From assembly GCA_023421955.1 (NCBI GenBank), contig JAEZSE010000005.1, positions 186,001-250,000 on the forward strand: DNA of 64,000 nt, in the 5' to 3' direction. The stretch comes from Bacillota bacterium. GTDB lineage: Bacteria > Bacillota > Clostridia > Christensenellales > UMGS416. Both the position numbers and the translations under genes were made by a program. Numbering within the stretch: the first letter of the stretch is position 1; the number at the start of each line of letters is the position of its first letter. Below the pieces are notes generated by a model. It was not told the DNA's origin and did no database searches. It saw nothing but the letters and a program-made list of their open reading frames with translations. Of the stretch, positions 60,684-64,000 are shown one piece after another.

Positions 60684-61685
60684 ATGCGTTACGGCAACAT
60701 CAAGATCTTCACAGGTAACTCAAATCCAGCGCTGGCAAATGAAATCGCCCAGGTGTTGGGCTTGCCGATGGGCCAGATTGCTGTGGGACGCTTCAGCGAC
60801 GGCGAGATCTCGGTGAACACCTTTGAAACGGTGCGCGGCTGCGATGTGTTCGTGGTGCAGTCCACTTGCACGCCGGTCAACGACAACCTGATGGAACTCC
60901 TGATCATGATCGACTCCTTCCGGAGAGCATCCGCCGGGCGGATCACGGCAGTGATCCCATATTACGGTTATGCCCGTCAGGACAGGAAGGCCAAGGCCCG
61001 TGATCCCATCACCGCCAAGCTTGTGGCCGACCTCATCGCGGCCGCAGGCACAGACCGGGTGCTCACGATGGATTTACACGCGCTTCAGATCCAGGGCTTT
61101 TTCAATATTCCGGTGGATCATATGCTGGGCATGCCCACGCTTGTGGAGCATTACCGCGAGTGCCGGTGCATCGGTGAGGATGTGGTGGTGGTTTCTCCCG
61201 ATCTGGGCTCAGTCACCCGTGCCAGGGCGTTCGCCGAGCAGATCAACGCACCTCTTGCCATTATTGACAAACGGCGGCCAAGAGCCAATGTAGCTGAGGT
61301 GATGAACCTCATCGGTGAGGTGAAGGGCAAGCGCGTCATCCTCTTTGACGACATGATTGACACCGCCGGTACAATTGTAAACGGCGCAGCGGCATTGATT
61401 GAGCGGGGGGCGAAGGATGTGTATGCCTGCTGCACCCATGGCGTGCTGTCGGGCCCTGCAATAGAGCGTATCGAGAACTCGTCGATCAAGGAGCTTGTGG
61501 TCACCAATACCATCCCAATGAGCGCCGAGAAGCGGCTTTCCAAGATCAAAGTGCTGTCAGTTGCAAGGGTGTTTGCTGAAGCCATTGAGCGCATTTATGA
61601 GGATTTGCCGGTAAGCTCGCTTTTCACCCGCACACCCTCAGTGATCCGGCCCATCACATTGCCCCGCAAGGAGGAAATGGAGTGA
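60684..61685 (+). CDS. prs: Ribose-phosphate pyrophosphokinase
   Basis: A 333-residue PRPP synthetase (ribose-5-phosphate plus ATP). It shows IKIFTGNSNPALANEIAQVL, YYGYARQDRKAKARDPITAK, the flexible catalytic loop, the PRPP-binding VILFDDMIDTAGTIVNGAAA and VVSPDLGSVTRARAFAEQIN. It is a class I enzyme by length and motifs. The start at 60684 follows AAAGGGGAG; an earlier in-frame start at 60651 lies in glmU. Its product PRPP is also the PurR effector. It overlaps the HAD gene by GTGA. Confidence 0.96.
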   Translation: MRYGNIKIFTGNSNPALANEIAQVLGLPMGQIAVGRFSDGEISVNTFETVRGCDVFVVQSTCTPVNDNLMELLIMIDSFRRASAGRITAVIPYYGYARQDRKAKARDPITAKLVADLIAAAGTDRVLTMDLHALQIQGFFNIPVDHMLGMPTLVEHYRECRCIGEDVVVVSPDLGSVTRARAFAEQINAPLAIIDKRRPRANVAEVMNLIGEVKGKRVILFDDMIDTAGTIVNGAAALIERGAKDVYACCTHGVLSGPAIERIENSSIKELVVTNTIPMSAEKRLSKIKVLSVARVFAEAIERIYEDLPVSSLFTRTPSVIRPITLPRKEEME

Positions 61686-62407
61686 TCCATAAAAAAGCAT
61701 TGTTGTTTGACCTGGATGGCACGTTGCTGCCGATGGACCGGGAGGAATTTGTGCGGGCATATCTGCCGGAGATTTCTGCCGCAGGCAGTTCGCTGGGCAA
61801 TCCTCGCATGATTGCTGATAGCATTTTAAAGGGTTCTTATGCAATGGCCAAGTCCGCCAATCCGGAGCAAACACTGGAGCAGGTATTCTGGGAGACGTTT
61901 GCGAAGCTGAGTGGCATCACCCGGCAGTCTTCCGAGGCCATATTCAATAACTATTACCTGAGCAGTGCATTTGACCGGCTGCAAACTCTCACACCTGCTG
62001 AGCCGCTGGTGTCTGAAATTATCAGCGCCGCAAAGCATACAGGCCTTAGGCTTATCCTTGCCACCAGCCCCATGTTCCCCCGAGTTGCCATTGAGAAGCG
62101 TGTTGCATGGGCTGGGCTAAAACCGGATGACTTTGAGCACATCACGACGTATGAGCAGTATCACGCGGCCAAGCCCCATCGGCTCTACTTTGAGGAGATC
62201 CTTGGCAATCTCGGGTTGACAGCGGGGGAGTGCATCATGATTGGCAACGATGCCCGCGAAGACCTGCCCGCCCCCACAGAGATGGGCATGGAAACATTCC
62301 TGCTGCTGGATCATGCAATCATTCCGGAGGGAATGGAATACAGGTGCGATCATCAAGGGCGGTATGCGGATTTATTGGAGTTTATCCGGGGGTATTCATG
62401 TACCTGA
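61682..62407 (+). CDS. HAD family hydrolase
   Basis: A 241-residue phosphatase-like protein starting with GTG in the prs stop. Motif I is LLFDLDGTLLPM (nucleophile and general acid Asp), motif II is ILATSPMFP (Ser/Thr), motif III the Lys in YHAAKPHR, and motif IV is MIGNDAREDLPAPTEMGME. The cap is an alpha-helical C1 type. The substrate is unknown; membership of the purR-prs operon suggests a nucleotide or sugar-phosphate, as inference. Overlaps pth by 10 nt. Confidence 0.88.
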   Translation: MIHKKALLFDLDGTLLPMDREEFVRAYLPEISAAGSSLGNPRMIADSILKGSYAMAKSANPEQTLEQVFWETFAKLSGITRQSSEAIFNNYYLSSAFDRLQTLTPAEPLVSEIISAAKHTGLRLILATSPMFPRVAIEKRVAWAGLKPDDFEHITTYEQYHAAKPHRLYFEEILGNLGLTAGECIMIGNDAREDLPAPTEMGMETFLLLDHAIIPEGMEYRCDHQGRYADLLEFIRGYSCT

Positions 62408-62958
62408 TCGCCGGCCTGGGAAACCCCGGCATGCAATATGAAAAAACACGCCACAACCTGGGCTATTGGGCGGTGGACGAGCTTGCGCGCCTATGGAAGC
62501 TCTCCTTCCGGTCAGAGCGTTACCGGGGCTATTTTTCCAACGGCAGTGTAGCAAGTAACGCGGTGGCGCTCATCAAGCCGACCACCTATATGAATTTGAG
62601 CGGCCTCAGTATCACCGATGCACTGAGGGGTCTAAAAGCTGATATGTCAGAGTTGGTCGTTGTTTATGATGACATGGACTTGCCGGTGGGCAAGATCCGC
62701 ATCCGCCTGAAGGGCGGGCCTGGCACCCACAACGGCATGAAATCTATTGTGGGGGAGCTGGGCTCTGAGGATTTCATACGAGTGCGGATCGGCATTGGGA
62801 ACCCATCGGAAGGCGTTGACACCGTTGATTATGTGTTGGGAAAGCCAATGGGGGAGGAGCTTGCTCTTCTCACAGAAGCCGCAGCCCGGGCTGCCGAGGC
62901 CATCGACGCCATCGTGCGGTTTGGGCCGGAAAAGGCGATGCAGCGGTATAACAAATGA
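62398..62958 (+). CDS. pth: Peptidyl-tRNA hydrolase
   Basis: A 186-residue Pth that frees tRNA from stalled peptidyl-tRNA. MYLIAGLGNPGMQYEKTRHN with its active-site His, LIKPTTYMNLSGLSI, VVVYDDMDLPVGKIRIRLKG and GGPGTHNGMKSIVGELGSED are all present. ATG 62398 lies within the end of the HAD gene; the frame is open further upstream but the family starts here. Last gene of the purR operon. It ends 6 nt from the convergent methyltransferase gene. Confidence 0.95.
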   Translation: MYLIAGLGNPGMQYEKTRHNLGYWAVDELARLWKLSFRSERYRGYFSNGSVASNAVALIKPTTYMNLSGLSITDALRGLKADMSELVVVYDDMDLPVGKIRIRLKGGPGTHNGMKSIVGELGSEDFIRVRIGIGNPSEGVDTVDYVLGKPMGEELALLTEAAARAAEAIDAIVRFGPEKAMQRYNK

Positions 62959-62964
62959 TTGCGA

Positions 62965-63729
62965 TCAACGCTTCACAGATAGGATGACCTGCTGCAGGCA
63001 TTTGTGGTGCATAGGCACGGTCATATCATAGTCTCCGTAACCAGCAACAGTATCCATGCCAAGGTTGTTGAAAATCTCTGTAATTTCCTCATAATTGTAG
63101 AGCCTCGTGGATGAATGAGCCTCGATGCTTTCCGGCGGCATTGCGATCTCGCAGAATCGGATGCTAAACCCACCATAAAGCATCCGTTTTGATGCTGCGT
63201 CGTATTCAAACGATGGCAGCGAGATGCCGTGACTCCCAATTTCCCAATGTTTTTTTGGGAAGTGCATTTCAGCATGTTCCCGGCTGCAGATGTCGATCAG
63301 GCTTTTTCCGCCTGGCTTCAGGGCTTCGGCGATCACCTCGAAGATTTTATGGTTCTCGTCATCATTTTCCAGATATCCGATTGCGCCATCCGCCAAATTT
63401 AGCACCGCATCAAATTCCTCATAAAATGAAACGTTCCTGATATCCGACTTCAGGAAAGTAACATCAAGCCCTTCTGCTTTTGCCGAGTTCCTTGCATCGG
63501 TAACATAGCTTTCTGTGATATCCACGCCAACTACCTGGAACCCTCTTCTCGCCAGCTCCAAGCTGTGCCTGCCATAACCGCACGCCAGGTCCAAAATGCG
63601 CTCGCTGCCTGTCAACCCCATTGCCTTAATGATGAAATCTACTTGTTGGCCGGTTTGCTCCACCCAGGAATCACCTTTAATGTCAAGGCTCCAGATCCTT
63701 TTATACCAGTCAGAATGCGGTTGTTTCAT
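62965..63729 (-). CDS. Class I SAM-dependent methyltransferase
   Basis: A 254-residue cytoplasmic methyltransferase. Motif I is ILDLACGYGRHSLELARRGF, followed by VVGVDITESYVTDARN, the acidic motif FLKSDIRNVSF and FDAVLNLADGAIGYLEN. KSLIDICSREH is the post-III strand. The family includes small-molecule O- or N-methyltransferases; the acceptor is unknown. GTGGAGG precedes ATG 63729; the frame runs 13 codons further upstream without a ribosome site. Confidence 0.9.
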   Translation of the reverse strand: MKQPHSDWYKRIWSLDIKGDSWVEQTGQQVDFIIKAMGLTGSERILDLACGYGRHSLELARRGFQVVGVDITESYVTDARNSAKAEGLDVTFLKSDIRNVSFYEEFDAVLNLADGAIGYLENDDENHKIFEVIAEALKPGGKSLIDICSREHAEMHFPKKHWEIGSHGISLPSFEYDAASKRMLYGGFSIRFCEIAMPPESIEAHSSTRLYNYEEITEIFNNLGMDTVAGYGDYDMTVPMHHKCLQQVILSVKR

Positions 63730-63825
63730 TTCATGACCTCCACTCGTTTCATAGCAACAATCTAGCATCGAAAACCAGAAATAGATAGACTTATCATAAT
63801 GTTTTTGTTATGATGTTGTATAAGG

Positions 63826-63873
63826 TGTGGGGCTCATCCGGATGTGTCGGTGAGCCCCACATTCTCTTTGTTG
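63826..63873 (+). terminator. Intrinsic terminator near the right edge
   Basis: TGTGGGGCTCA (63826-63836) pairs perfectly with TGAGCCCCACA (63851-63861), followed by TTCTCTTTGTTGT. There is no gene between 63730 and the edge apart from this and the promoter below. Confidence 0.75.
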
Positions 63874-63932
63874 TACGTATGAATAATAAGCATCCACATT
63901 AAAAAATGATAATACAATGGTCTTCTGGATTA

Positions 63933-63960
63933 TTGACACTTCTGAAAGAATGGTTATACT
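63933..63960 (+). promoter_or_regulatory. Promoter reading out of the window
   Basis: Perfect TTGACA (63933-63938), 16-nt spacer, TATACT (63955-63960). No start codon with a ribosome site is seen before the edge, so its gene lies beyond. Confidence 0.7.
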
Positions 63961-64000
63961 ATATGTGGTATTATGCCGTAATTTGGGCAATTGATATGGT

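Noticed and set aside
1..64000. CRISPR arrays, IS elements, prophage or integrase genes
   Set aside because: No spaced identical repeats, transposase or phage-like proteins were seen in reading both strands; a whole-genome repeat search could still find short mobile elements.

Overview
The window reads as a chromosomal segment of an endospore-forming member of the Clostridia (Firmicutes). The grounds are the sporulation pair yabP-yabQ, a Gram-positive type PurR repressor heading a purR-glmU-prs-HAD-pth operon, strong AGGAGG-type ribosome binding sites, frequent GTG and TTG starts, lipoprotein signal peptides, and no outer-membrane genes. Coding sequence is mid-GC. The family or genus cannot be fixed from this sequence alone. 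No rRNA, CRISPR array, IS element or prophage was seen; there is one tRNA (Thr-GGT).

Layout. 0-5.7 kb: end of a purine nucleoside phosphorylase, a DUF1003 protein, two lipoproteins, a zinc-ribbon protein, a sugar nucleotidyltransferase fused to an apparently dead phosphohexomutase, and tRNA-Thr. 5.7-6.0 kb: a gap carrying two copies of an 86-nt structured element. 6-10.8 kb (minus strand): moxR-DUF58-transglutaminase operon. 10.8-15.9 kb: regulators and small enzymes (LysR, two divergent SDRs sharing a palindromic promoter region, TetR, two DUF2087 proteins).

16.2-31.4 kb is the most interesting part: a Gram-positive Pel-type exopolysaccharide operon. Its order is degenerate SDR-PelD fusion, PelE, PelA-like DUF2194 deacetylase, PelF, PelG, then a CotH-like lipoprotein kinase, a VTC-domain protein, a DUF4956 membrane protein and a DUF4832 putative glycosidase, joined almost throughout by stop/start overlaps. 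Directly downstream, a class I c-di-GMP riboswitch with a recognisable expression platform precedes a secreted DUF4874/DUF4832 protein with two Fn3 domains. The PelD-like protein keeps an RxxD c-di-GMP site while its GGDEF motif is lost. An active-looking diguanylate cyclase lies at 53.8-56 kb. The model inferred here is that c-di-GMP drives polymer synthesis through PelD while the riboswitch controls a secreted, possibly polymer-cleaving or polymer-binding protein, perhaps in the opposite direction.

31.4-45 kb: FAD/Rieske oxidoreductase, GT2 and GT39 glycosyltransferases, trmL, an AEC transporter, an acyltransferase, an Lrp-aminotransferase-DUF362 operon, an RlmA-like methyltransferase, a racemase and rtcB. 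45.4-50.5 kb: a 2-oxoacid/acetoin dehydrogenase operon in the order E2-E3-fused E1. 50.6-64 kb: rnk-like protein, DODA-type dioxygenase, carboxylesterase, TPR-GAF-GGDEF protein, yabPQ, murC, the purR operon (PurBox-like palindrome in its leader) and a methyltransferase.
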